Assembly (NCBI GenBank): GCA_964547645.1
Contig: CAZJOM010000013.1
Coordinates: 1 to 64,000 of the forward strand
Direction of reading: 5' to 3'
DNA length: 64,000 nucleotides
From: SZUA-430 sp964547645
GTDB taxonomy: Bacteria > Pseudomonadota > Alphaproteobacteria > Micropepsales > Micropepsaceae
Shown here: piece by piece, positions 1-7,614 of the stretch
How positions within the stretch are numbered: the first letter of the stretch is position 1
Layout: every line of letters begins with the position of its first letter
Program-made: the position numbers and the translations under genes
Notes under the pieces: generated by a model
Told to the model about the DNA's origin: nothing
The model's database searches: none
Seen by the model: the letters and a program-made list of their open reading frames with translations, nothing else

Positions 1-57
1 CGCAATGTGGCGGGGCATCTGTACGGGTTCTTGGGGAAGAATAAGAAGGCGGAGTAG
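1..57 (+). CDS. 3' end of an unidentified protein (partial)
   Basis: The first 57 bases read as an open frame ending in TAG: the last 18 residues are RNVAGHLYGFLGKNKKAE. The start lies outside the window. The lysine-rich tail is compatible with a protein C-terminus, but too little is visible to name a family. It is followed directly by a long inverted repeat that could end its transcript. Confidence 0.4.
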   Translation, partial: RNVAGHLYGFLGKNKKAE

Positions 58-72
58 TGCCGAAGAAAGCAG

Positions 73-144
73 CACGCGGAGACGCGGAGAGCGCGGAGAA
101 AGATAGTCTCAGCGCCGATTTCCGCGTCTCCGCATCTCCGCGTG
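73..144. repeat. Imperfect inverted repeat built of GCGGAGA units
   Basis: The left arm (73-101) is made of repeated cgcggaga units. The right arm (116-144) is its near-complete reverse complement (ccgcgtctccgcatctccgcg), separated by about 15 nt. The RNA would form a long stem on either strand. It sits between the partial first gene and the CHRD gene, so it may act as a terminator or be a dispersed intergenic palindrome. There is no clear T-run after the stem. Confidence 0.7.
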
Positions 145-252
145 ATCAACTCCTTCCCAAGCGATGACGCCCGCGCTTCGACAGTTCAACGGTTCGTGAT
201 TGGCTTGGCGCAATTGAAAATCACAAGCTTCGCGCGTTTTAGGGGGAGAGCC

Positions 253-765
253 ATGTCGTTTCGTTTTATTGCTGCAGTTGTTGCCTTCAGTTTAGCCATC
301 ATCCCGGCCATGAGTGCGGACGTCGTGTTCACAGCGACGTTGCGCGGCGACAAGGAGCCGACGAACACGGGTTCGAAGGCGACGGGTGAGGCGAGGATCG
401 TCGTGCACGGCGAAACGCAGACCGTTGACGTTTCAGCGACGGTGAGCGGGATCGCGCCTTCGGATTTTGCGACGCATCTCGCGCATGCGCCGGTCGGGCC
501 GATGCATCTGCACATCTATGCGGCGAACGGCGATGTTTCGTTGCTGCTGCCGTTTCCGATGGGGCCGGAGTATCAGGCGGCGGGCGGCGGGTTCACGTAC
601 AAGCGCACGGGCTATGCGTATGCCGAAGGCGCGAAGATCGTGTCATCGGCGATCTCGTTCGACGACTTCGTGAAGGCGATGGGGAGCGGCGCGGTCGTGT
701 TCAACATTCATACGAACGCGTTTGGTGACGGCGAGATTAGCGGGAAGATCGAGGTGGCGAAGTAG
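253..765 (+). CDS. Secreted CHRD-domain protein
   Basis: A 170-residue protein with an N-terminal signal peptide (hydrophobic residues about 5-21, cleavage near AMSA/D), followed by a single CHRD domain. CHRD signatures visible are FTATLRGDKEP near the start, the middle block THLAHAPVGPMHLHIY, and the end FNIHTNAFGDGEISGKI. CHRD domains are all-beta modules first described in chordin and common in bacterial exported proteins of unknown role. I chose the ATG at 253 because it follows a strong purine-rich site (agggggagag) and gives a clean signal peptide; the frame is open further upstream to a GTG at 142. It stands alone, with the Rhs-tail cassette convergent to it. Confidence 0.85.
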   Translation: MSFRFIAAVVAFSLAIIPAMSADVVFTATLRGDKEPTNTGSKATGEARIVVHGETQTVDVSATVSGIAPSDFATHLAHAPVGPMHLHIYAANGDVSLLLPFPMGPEYQAAGGGFTYKRTGYAYAEGAKIVSSAISFDDFVKAMGSGAVVFNIHTNAFGDGEISGKIEVAK

Positions 766-816
766 GCGCCCGGCTTCGATGGGCGTATTGCGGGTGAGGA
801 GCCGCAGCGGAGCATC

Positions 817-889
817 CTAAGACTTTGTCGTGTGTCTCGGATTCAAATCTCCGGACCCAACTAAGAGCTTGTCGTGTGTCCCCGAATTC
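817..889. repeat. Pair of short direct repeats
   Basis: Two copies of a sequence beginning ctaaga and containing ttgtcgtgtgtc lie at 817-844 and 861-889, 44 bases apart. They match at 18 of the first 20 positions and drift afterwards. They sit between the 3' ends of the CHRD gene and the TPR gene of the Rhs-tail cassette, so they may be scars of a duplication or recombination at the edge of the module. Confidence 0.6.
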
Positions 890-918
890 CTTCAGGCCCT
901 TGGCGTTCGAGCGTTCAG

Positions 919-1680
919 TTACTTTGCGTTTCGAGCAACCTCTTCCGTCGCAAGGTACCACTCAAGTTCGAGATGTGGGTTCTGAAGGCTTACACAATAT
1001 CGCATGAGATCTAAGCACCCCGCTTCGTTGCCTTTCTCCCGTTCTTTCGCGCCTGCGTAGAAGAGGGCCTCAATCAATTCCCGCCGGATCAGAAGACTGT
1101 CCCGAGCGGCAACGAGAGCGGACTTCAAATCGGTTTGTCTGCTCGCAGCGAGCAAAACCTGCTCAAAGCTGCCCATGTCGAGGACGTATGCGCCAAGAGG
1201 GCCTGGCCACTTCTCGAACCTGCGACCCGACCGTGACAACTTCCTTATGAATGCAGTTGCTCGCTCCTTCGCTGCCCGATCACGGAGGACAACGCCACAG
1301 TAGTACAGAAAAAGTGCGTTTGATACGCCGCCTGCGGCGTCAGTCATGAATGTCTTGTGAGCCGCGAGTAGCGCAACATCCTGCTGAGCATGCTCTAGTG
1401 CCCCATCGTGATCGCTGCAAAGCCATGCTGCTTGTGCCATTAGATCCAAGTAGCGCGTGCCAGGCGGACCGGATCGTTGTCGCAGTTCATCTGCACGCGC
1501 GTAGCAGCGATATGCCTCCTCGAACTGTCCCAATGCGAGGTATGCTTGGGCCAGATTGCCGGCAACCTGCCACGCATCAGCATCGTCTTGCGAAAGTCGT
1601 CGCGACCCCAGTGCGACCGCTTCTTGAAAGCTGCCTCGCTCTATGAGGGCCCATACGCGGTCAGAAGTGTCGTCAGTCAA
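919..1680 (-). CDS. TPR-like protein in the immunity position of an Rhs-tail cassette
   Basis: 253 residues, alpha-helical. An N-terminal tetratricopeptide-like block is visible (about residues 35-65: AWQVAGNLAQAYLALGQFEE followed by AYRCYARADEL), and later helices carry similar A/L spacing. There is no signal peptide or membrane segment, so it should be cytoplasmic. It starts at a TTG 11 nt after the stop of the effector-like gene, and its likely ribosome site (GAGG) overlaps that stop codon, so the two are probably translationally coupled. In polymorphic toxin systems this position is usually the immunity gene; that role here is inference from context. No in-frame ATG exists before about residue 111, which supports the TTG start. 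Confidence 0.6.
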   Translation of the reverse strand: MTDDTSDRVWALIERGSFQEAVALGSRRLSQDDADAWQVAGNLAQAYLALGQFEEAYRCYARADELRQRSGPPGTRYLDLMAQAAWLCSDHDGALEHAQQDVALLAAHKTFMTDAAGGVSNALFLYYCGVVLRDRAAKERATAFIRKLSRSGRRFEKWPGPLGAYVLDMGSFEQVLLAASRQTDLKSALVAARDSLLIRRELIEALFYAGAKEREKGNEAGCLDLMRYCVSLQNPHLELEWYLATEEVARNAK

Positions 1681-1691
1681 CTGGGTTAACC

Positions 1692-2489
1692 TCAGAAGAA
1701 ACCGTTGTAGAAATTGCCTTGTGCATCGTACGTGATGGGTGTGGTGTCATTGCCCACGCCCCACCGATCGGTTTGGCGTATGTACGACCTCAAGCCGCTT
1801 GGCGTCCTAGGCTTTATTTCCATGAATCGGGTACCAAAGGGTTTCACGCCGTTGATCACCTCGGCGTCAACTCCCCTTTGGCCTGGGAGCGTGTTCAGCC
1901 TGAACTCCGTCTTTGGAAAGGTCGCCTTGAGCCACTCGCCGATCTCAAGGTGAGCGGAATCTCCGAACGTTGTCGTGCCGAACTTCGCGCCCGCGGCAAT
2001 TTCGACTCTGCCCAGTCGGGCGCTAAATGCAGACCCAACATCCACGCCAGCGCTGACTGCTGATTGTCCAACCGCAGCGGGACCTCCCACCGATGTCGTT
2101 AGTAGACCTTCAGAGTAGTGGCGCAGGACTCCTGTAGCCATCAGCTCAGGATCGCCACTTGCGGCGCCTATAACGAATGTTGGAACGCCACCTCGACTGG
2201 ATCCGTAAATGTCTTCTGCAACCGCTTGCTGCTGACCCGTGGAGAACCCTCGCGGTCCCATAAAGTAGTCTTCGTAACCAGTCCCTTGAAGCATCCAGTA
2301 GTTGTCGTATCGACCGTCGGTGCCTGTCGGGTCTGTCTTGTTTACCGGATCGTTCCCAACATAGGCGTATATGTTGAGGTCGTCTTTGCTGCCGATCGGG
2401 TCGGTTTGCATGAAGCGGGCTTGGGCGTCGCCGAGGAAGGCGAGAGTCAGGGCGGCGATCAGTGTGAGGGCTGCGATCTTCCAGGACAT
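1692..2489 (-). CDS. Short secreted protein: Rhs-core tail joined to a nuclease-like C-terminus (putative toxin)
   Basis: 265 residues. Residues 1-24 form a signal peptide (MSWKIAALTLIAALTLAFLG, cleavage near AQA/RF). Next comes only the last piece of an Rhs/YD core (FMQTDPIGSKDDLN, then YVGNDPVNKTDPTG, about residues 26-55), the motif that normally precedes a variable toxin domain. The remaining 210 residues are unlike housekeeping proteins. Near the end, D208 followed by E224-I-K226 with hydrophobic spacing resembles the D...ExK core of restriction-endonuclease-fold nucleases. The Rhs shell of about 1000 residues is absent. I prefer the ATG at 2489 (GGAG 10 nt upstream, signal peptide starts at once); an ATG at 2522 overlapping the upstream stop (ATGA) is also possible. 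Toxin activity is inference. Confidence 0.65.
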   Translation of the reverse strand: MSWKIAALTLIAALTLAFLGDAQARFMQTDPIGSKDDLNIYAYVGNDPVNKTDPTGTDGRYDNYWMLQGTGYEDYFMGPRGFSTGQQQAVAEDIYGSSRGGVPTFVIGAASGDPELMATGVLRHYSEGLLTTSVGGPAAVGQSAVSAGVDVGSAFSARLGRVEIAAGAKFGTTTFGDSAHLEIGEWLKATFPKTEFRLNTLPGQRGVDAEVINGVKPFGTRFMEIKPRTPSGLRSYIRQTDRWGVGNDTTPITYDAQGNFYNGFF

Positions 2490-2518
2490 CGGGTGGGGGC
2501 TCCGGCCGGTTGGTTCGA

Positions 2519-3487
2519 TCATTGGATGGGCACTTCGAGGGGTGTCGCGCCGAGATCACGAGCGGCATTCGTGGCGTGATCCTGCGCGTTTGCGAGCGCG
2601 ATCAGTTCGGGTTTGCGTGCCGGCGGAATGTCGCTGGCGAGCAGGTACCTGTTGCGGAAGTCGCGGTCGATCATGTCGCTGTAGGAGGCGGCTTTGGCCT
2701 CCCACGCGGCGGCATACTTCGGATAGTGTTTGAGGAGCAAGTCCGCGACGCGGATGGCTTTCTCGAACTGCTTTTCGCGCCGCGCTCCTTCGAGGACGAC
2801 CGTTGCCATGACGGCCAGGTTTTCCTCGCGCGTCAACCATCCGAGGTAGACGCCGTTCGTCACCGCCTTGTCGGTCATCGGGAAGTTTTCGCGGTAGTGG
2901 GCATCGCGCGCCACATATGCACCGCTGGTGGCTTCAAGGTTCAACGTCATGCCCAGGCCTTTGGGCCGGTATTTGAGGAGAACATGTGCGGGTGCCGTTG
3001 ACAACGACATCTCGAAGCCCAGGCGGTCCGCCAGGATCAGGTAGAGTATCGGCATCGACACGCAGTTACCTCTGCGCGTGTCGAGGTATTTGCTGAGGAG
3101 GCGGTTCTCCATCCGCGTACCGAGCGGGTCCTTCAGGTCGTACGCGAAGGGACGGTTGTCGTTCCATTCGCCGCTCTCATAAATGAAGCGGCGGATGGCG
3201 GTGAGCAGGACCTTGTCATCCGGCTTAGGGCCGGCCAATGCCTTGATCTTGACAACCACTTCATCGATCTGGCGCAGCCGCGCGGCGACGTTGATGGTCG
3301 GGTCGACCATCTTGTCGAAGGTCAGCTTGGCTTTGGCGTAGTCCGTCTTTGCGGCTGGTGCGGACAGGATCGCGTCAATAGTAGCTAAGGAGGCTGACTG
3401 CTCGCGGGCAGCCTGCTTCGCGTTCGTGTCTCCAGTGACCGCAATGTGCGCCACGAAACATAGTACAATGAATGAGACCGTCCTCAA
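2519..3487 (-). CDS. Exported transglutaminase-like cysteine-protease-fold protein
   Basis: About 322 residues from a TTG at 3487, chosen because it follows TGGAGAAGC and begins a good signal peptide (RTVSFIVLCFVAHIAV). The frame extends to another TTG at 3583 with poor initiation signals. The core resembles the SirB1/transglutaminase-like group: Cys in RRGNCVSMPILYL, His in APAHVLLKY, then NLEATSGAYV where the third catalytic residue is expected. The C-terminal part has TPR-like helices (YPKYAAAWEAKAASY). It is the first gene of the three-gene cassette and overlaps or lies just upstream of the Rhs-tail gene. It could process or cross-link the neighbour, but nothing in the sequence proves that. 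Confidence 0.65.
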   Translation of the reverse strand: MRTVSFIVLCFVAHIAVTGDTNAKQAAREQSASLATIDAILSAPAAKTDYAKAKLTFDKMVDPTINVAARLRQIDEVVVKIKALAGPKPDDKVLLTAIRRFIYESGEWNDNRPFAYDLKDPLGTRMENRLLSKYLDTRRGNCVSMPILYLILADRLGFEMSLSTAPAHVLLKYRPKGLGMTLNLEATSGAYVARDAHYRENFPMTDKAVTNGVYLGWLTREENLAVMATVVLEGARREKQFEKAIRVADLLLKHYPKYAAAWEAKAASYSDMIDRDFRNRYLLASDIPPARKPELIALANAQDHATNAARDLGATPLEVPIQ

Positions 3488-4129
3488 TTTGCTTCTCCAG
3501 CATTTGAGTCGATCTGAGCAGACTACGCTCGTCGGACAATTTGAGAAGCACGCAGAGCGCGATCTGCACAATTTACTTTTCAACCTGACAATGGCGGTCG
3601 AGATTTAGCCGGTCACAGCTTTCGCCTGTGAGGCGAATTTGACGTACGGGAGTCGAGGCGCCTGCGTTTGTGGCTCTGGGTCCCGGATAGTGAGGCTCGT
3701 ACGTCTGTTGCTTCGCAACGGGCTCGCCTAACTTCCGGGATGACAGTGATTTTTGATTTGGCGTTTTGGCAGCCGAGTTTCGGGGACATATCGCACACTT
3801 CGAAACCCGCTAACCCGAGCGCACGTCATCGTCGTTGGGGTCAGACCCCGCCTGCTGCTCAATGATTGCGCTTGCTTTTTCAAATGATTTGTTCTATTTC
3901 TGTTCCGACCGTCAACAGCAAGCTCTTTTGGCGGTTCGATGTGCTGGGAGGAGATCGCCGCGTGTACACGCGTTGGAGTGTCTGTGACGCATGAAATGGC
4001 TGAATTCTGCGGATGCGACGCTGTTGACGGCGGAAAATGCCGGAGCGGTTTCTGCACCTAACCTCCGGGTACATGGGGTTGTTTGCTGAAATTCTTCCCC
4101 CCTACCCCCTCCCTCAGCGGTGAGGTGGG
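3488..4129. other. 642-bp non-coding region with several small inverted repeats
   Basis: I find no convincing gene here; all frames are short and have poor codon patterns. It holds a 6-bp perfect hairpin (ttcgcc at 3621, ggcgaa at 3632), a larger imperfect inverted repeat at 3678-3745 with tcccgga arms around a ttgcttcgcaa loop, and a palindrome ggggtcagacccc (3837-3849). The right edge (4097-4113 on the plus strand) has three C-runs of 6, 5 and 3, which are G-runs in the minus-strand transcript just after the aldo/keto reductase stop. The region separates two minus-strand units and may contain the cassette promoter. Confidence 0.5.
3678..3745. repeat. Imperfect inverted repeat with internal hairpin
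   Basis: Arms around tcccggat (left, about 3681) and ttccggga (right, about 3733) enclose partly complementary gaggctcg / gggctcgcc blocks and a small ttgcttcgcaa hairpin at 3708-3718. The structure resembles a dispersed intergenic palindrome. No second full copy was seen in this window. Confidence 0.5.
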
Positions 4130-5131
4130 TCAGGTGTGGCCCATGACGCGTTTTGGTTTGTAGGGTTCTTCGAGGGTTTTGATGTCTTCGGCATCGAGTT
4201 TCAGTGTGAGTGCCGCACTGGCGTCTTCGAGGTGGCCCGGTTTGGAGGCGCCGATGATAGGGGCGGTGATTGCGGGTTTGGTCAGCATCCACGCCAAGGC
4301 CACTTGGGCGTTGGGGCGGCCGTGTTTCTGGGCGACGCTCGTCACCCGCTCGACGATCGCGAAGTCTTGGTCGCGGTAGTAGAGCATGTGCGCGAACTCG
4401 TCACTTGCGGCGCGCGAGGTTTCGGCGTTGGCGCCGCCGCCCTTTGTGTTCTCACCGGCTTTGCGGTTGCCGGTGAGGAAGCCGCGGGCGAGTGGGCTCC
4501 ACGGGATGACGCCGACGCCTTCCGAGAGGCAGAGCGGCAGCATCTCTCGCTCCTCCTCACGATAGACGAGGTTGTAATGCGGTTGCATGGAGACGAACGG
4601 GGCGAAGTTGTTGGCGCGTTGAATGCCCAACGCCTTCATGAACTGCCAGGCGTACATGGACGACGCGCCGAGGTAGAGCGCCTTGCCGGCCTTGACCACG
4701 TCGCTCAACGCTTCCAGCGTTTCTTCAAGCGGCGTTTCGTAGTCGAAGCGGTGGATCTGGTAGAGGTCGATGTAGTCGGTGCCGAGGCGTTTGAGACTGG
4801 CGTCGATCGACTCCATGATGTGCTTGCGCGAGAGGCCGCGGTCGTTCGGTCCCTTGCCCATGGGGCTGCAGACCTTGGTCGCGATGACGACTTGGTCGCG
4901 CCGGGTGAGGTCTTTCAGGGCGCGGCCGGTGACTTCCTCGCTGGCGCCCAAGGAATACACGTCGGCCGTGTCGAAGAAGTTGATGCCAAGATCGAGTGCT
5001 TGCTTGAAGAACGGACGCGAGGCGGTGTCGTCCAGCACCCAGTCGCGCCACTTCGGCGTGCCGTAGGTCATGCAGCCGAGGCAGAGGCGCGAGACTTTGA
5101 GGCCGGTCTTGCCGAGGCGAACATAATCCAT
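4130..5131 (-). CDS. Aldo/keto reductase
   Basis: 333 residues, full length for the AKR superfamily (TIM barrel, NADPH-dependent reduction of aldehydes and ketones). Catalytic tetrad positions can be read: Asp and Tyr in FFDTADVYSLG, Lys in VIATKV, His in YQIHRFD. The N-terminus (MDYVRLGKTGLKVSRLCLG) and the C-terminal cofactor region (APIIGASKPGHLEDA) are typical of the general-stress/YajO-like branch. The ATG at 5131 follows CGGAG. The frame remains open upstream to 5605, but that part is antisense to the next gene and not coding. It is divergent from the MGMT-like gene, with a 51-bp shared promoter region. Confidence 0.93.
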   Translation of the reverse strand: MDYVRLGKTGLKVSRLCLGCMTYGTPKWRDWVLDDTASRPFFKQALDLGINFFDTADVYSLGASEEVTGRALKDLTRRDQVVIATKVCSPMGKGPNDRGLSRKHIMESIDASLKRLGTDYIDLYQIHRFDYETPLEETLEALSDVVKAGKALYLGASSMYAWQFMKALGIQRANNFAPFVSMQPHYNLVYREEEREMLPLCLSEGVGVIPWSPLARGFLTGNRKAGENTKGGGANAETSRAASDEFAHMLYYRDQDFAIVERVTSVAQKHGRPNAQVALAWMLTKPAITAPIIGASKPGHLEDASAALTLKLDAEDIKTLEEPYKPKRVMGHT

Positions 5132-5182
5132 GGAAATTCTCCGTGCGTTTCGCCATCTTTGCGCGAAACGGGGAGGAATGCC

Positions 5183-5590
5183 ATGGCGAAGAGCTGGACG
5201 GAGAAGCTGACGGGTGCCAAGCCCGCGCACGTGGCGACGATGACTGCGGCTCTCTGGGGGATGCGGAAGGGCGACAAGCTCTTCATCGCGACGCCCACCA
5301 TGGTGCGCGATTATATGAAGAAGATCCGCAAAGGCTCGTCGCGGACGATCGAGCAGATGCGGGCAGACTTTGCCAAAGCCAACAAGGCCGATGCCACTTG
5401 TCCGATGACGTCCAGTATCTTTGCGCGCATTGCCGCGGAAGCCGCGATCGAGGAAATGGAAGACGGCAAGCCTGCGGATAAGATCACGCCGTTCTGGCGT
5501 TTGATCGACGAGAAGAGCCCGATTGCGAAGAAGCTTTCGTGCGGAGCTGCGTTCGTTGCCAAGATGCGGCGGCAGGAAGGGATCGGCTAA
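5183..5590 (+). CDS. MGMT-like family protein, function unknown
   Basis: 135 residues with a strong ribosome site (ggaggaa, 5172-5178). From memory it resembles proteins labelled MGMT family in alphaproteobacteria: a block KGDKLFIATPTMVRDYMKKI, then CPMTSSIFARIAAEAA and ITPFWRLI. The N-terminal SWTEKL is also usual. The PCHRV active-site motif of true O6-alkylguanine-DNA alkyltransferases is not present; the only Cys in an equivalent setting is in TCPMTSS. It may therefore be a DNA-binding or alkyltransferase-like protein without methyl transfer, but this is uncertain. It is followed by a GNAT gene 4 nt downstream, suggesting an operon. Confidence 0.7.
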   Translation: MAKSWTEKLTGAKPAHVATMTAALWGMRKGDKLFIATPTMVRDYMKKIRKGSSRTIEQMRADFAKANKADATCPMTSSIFARIAAEAAIEEMEDGKPADKITPFWRLIDEKSPIAKKLSCGAAFVAKMRRQEGIG

Positions 5591-5594
5591 CGCG

Positions 5595-6455
5595 ATGAAC
5601 GTCACGCGCTACGCGGACGGACAGGTGTTTTGGCGCGACGTGGCGACGCCGCTAAGTGCGCGGGCGGTGCTCAACAACGTGTTCGTCGGCGTTTCGCATC
5701 GCATGCGCAAGGAGCTGCGCAAGGACTTACTGCGCTTGGGTGTGTTCGACATCAGCGAGTTGGTGCTGGGCGCGCTCCGGACGCCGCCGCACCGTTTGAA
5801 TCTTGCGCATACAGGCCGCGGGATCGCTGGGCTTGACGCGTTGTTGCGCCGCCTTGTGGACGATGAAGTTGCGATCCCGGGCGTTGTCGGCGAGCGGGTG
5901 GTTGCGGAGACTTTTGCGGCGCGTTGGGTGGCGGAAACCGGGCAAACCATCTCGACGCGCGAACGGCATGGTGCGGCGCAGAACCTCTACGAGGTGACGC
6001 GCGTGGTACCGCCTGTGCGTGTTGCCGGTGCCATGCGGCCGGCGCGGCGGGACGAGCGGGAGATCATCTTGCGCTGGGAGATGGCGTTCAGCGTCGATGC
6101 CGGGTTGCCTGCGGCGGAGCGCGAGGCCGACTACATAGCGCGGTTCGTGGATGAAGGCCTGGGCGACGGCACGTTCTTCGTTTGGGAGGTCGATCGCACA
6201 CCGGTCGCGACTGCGCGGTTGCGGCGGGTGGCGGAGATCGGGGCGCGGGTATCGGGCGTCTACACGCCTAACGAGCGGCGCGGGCATGGATACGCCGCGG
6301 CGCTGACCGCCGCGCTTTCCGAGCGGGTGCTGGCGGCGGGCCAGTGGTGCTGTCTGTTCGCGGATGCCGACAACCCGCTCACCAACCGCATCTATCAGCG
6401 GATCGGCTACACGAAGGTTGCGACGTTCGCGGACATCATGTTCTCTGACCCCTAA
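5595..6455 (+). CDS. GNAT-family N-acetyltransferase with an N-terminal extension
   Basis: 286 residues. The C-terminal half (about 155-284) is a GNAT domain: the acetyl-CoA loop appears as RRGHGYAAALTAALSERVLA, preceded by the beta-strand GARVSGVYTPNE and followed by CCLFADADNPLTNRIYQRIGY. The N-terminal 150 residues are not obviously an acetyltransferase and may be a second degenerate GNAT-like or substrate domain. The substrate cannot be read. ATG at 5595 lies 4 nt after the MGMT-like stop, so the two are probably cotranscribed; the DSD1 gene follows 19 nt later. Confidence 0.85.
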   Translation: MNVTRYADGQVFWRDVATPLSARAVLNNVFVGVSHRMRKELRKDLLRLGVFDISELVLGALRTPPHRLNLAHTGRGIAGLDALLRRLVDDEVAIPGVVGERVVAETFAARWVAETGQTISTRERHGAAQNLYEVTRVVPPVRVAGAMRPARRDEREIILRWEMAFSVDAGLPAAEREADYIARFVDEGLGDGTFFVWEVDRTPVATARLRRVAEIGARVSGVYTPNERRGHGYAAALTAALSERVLAAGQWCCLFADADNPLTNRIYQRIGYTKVATFADIMFSDP

Positions 6456-6474
6456 CAAGGTATCGGAGTCGCGC

Positions 6475-7611
6475 ATGGCCTATTTGAATTCGGCTTTGGT
6501 GGGTATGGTTGGCGGCGCGCGTGCGTTGGCGACGCCTGCGCTCGTGCTCGATCTCAAGGCGTTCGAGCGCAATGTCGCGGCGATGCAGGAGCACTGCAAT
6601 CGCGTGGGGCTGAAGCTGCGGGCGCATGCGAAGACGCACAAGTCGGTCGAGATTGCGCGGCGGCAAATCGCGGCGGGCGCGGTCGGACAGTGCTGCGCGA
6701 AACTCGGCGAGGCGGAGGCGTTGGCTGAGGGCGGGATCGACAGCTTGCTGATCACGTCGCCGGTGGTGACGGCGCAGGGGTTTGCACGGATCGCAAAGCT
6801 CAATGCGCGGCTGAACGATTTCATGATCGTCGCCGACAGCGCGGTTTGCGTCGATGGCTACGCGCAGGCGGCGCGCGAAAGCGGCAAGCGCTTGAAGGTG
6901 CTGGTCGATGTCGACATCGGGCTGCACCGCACGGGCATCCGGCCGGGCGAGCCGGCCTTGGCGCTCGCCAAGAGCATCGCGGCATCGCCGCAGCTGCAGT
7001 TCATGGGGCTGCAAGGTTATGCGGGCCAGCTGCAGCATGTGCCGGAGTTTCCCGACCGGCGCTCGCAGTCGCTGGCCGCGCTCAAGTTGTTGGGCGAGAC
7101 GCGCGATCTGATCGTTGCGAACGGCATCCCCTGCCCCATCGTTTCGGGTGGCGGCACCGGCACGTACAACATCGACGCCGAGGCGCAGGTGTTCACGGAG
7201 CTGCAGGCGGGCTCTTACATCTTCATGGACAAGCAGTATTGCGAGGTGAAGATTGCGAATGCCGCCCCACTGCCATTCGAGACGGCGCTGTTCGTGCAGT
7301 CGACAGTGATCAGCGCGAACATGCCGGGCCTTGTCACGACCGACGCGGGTTTGAAGTCGTTTGCGACGGAGGCCGGTGCGCCGGTGCTTCATGCGGGGGC
7401 GCCGGAGGGGGCGAACTATTTCTTCTTCGGCGACGAGCAGGGCGGGATCATGCTAGGCGGCACGGACAAGCATTTGCCGCTCGGCAGCGTCGTTAGCTGC
7501 ACGGCGCCGCACTGCGATCCGACGGTCAACCTTTACGACGCCTATCATGTGGTCGATGGCGACAGGTTGGTTGCGATTTGGCCGGTCGATGCGCGCGGCC
7601 GGTCGGCGTAG
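6475..7611 (+). CDS. DSD1-family PLP-dependent enzyme (D-threonine aldolase / D-serine dehydratase-like)
   Basis: 378 residues. The N-terminal alanine-racemase-type barrel carries the PLP lysine (K53 in LRAHAKTHKS), and the C-terminal domain has the metal-ligand pair in CTAPHCDPT. These two features define fold-type III D-threonine aldolases and D-serine dehydratases, which cleave or deaminate D-hydroxy amino acids. GSYIFMD and VDVDIGLHRTGI are further family blocks. Start ATG at 6475 has GGAG 10 nt upstream. It lies in a plus-strand run of metabolic genes, 3 nt before the dehydrogenase gene. Which substrate it uses cannot be decided from sequence. Confidence 0.9.
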   Translation: MAYLNSALVGMVGGARALATPALVLDLKAFERNVAAMQEHCNRVGLKLRAHAKTHKSVEIARRQIAAGAVGQCCAKLGEAEALAEGGIDSLLITSPVVTAQGFARIAKLNARLNDFMIVADSAVCVDGYAQAARESGKRLKVLVDVDIGLHRTGIRPGEPALALAKSIAASPQLQFMGLQGYAGQLQHVPEFPDRRSQSLAALKLLGETRDLIVANGIPCPIVSGGGTGTYNIDAEAQVFTELQAGSYIFMDKQYCEVKIANAAPLPFETALFVQSTVISANMPGLVTTDAGLKSFATEAGAPVLHAGAPEGANYFFFGDEQGGIMLGGTDKHLPLGSVVSCTAPHCDPTVNLYDAYHVVDGDRLVAIWPVDARGRSA

Positions 7612-7614
7612 CGC

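Noticed and set aside
4136..5182. Long open frame on the plus strand ahead of the MGMT-like gene
   Set aside because: It is antisense to the well-supported aldo/keto reductase, has no family features, and a strong ribosome site at 5172-5178 marks the real start at 5183.
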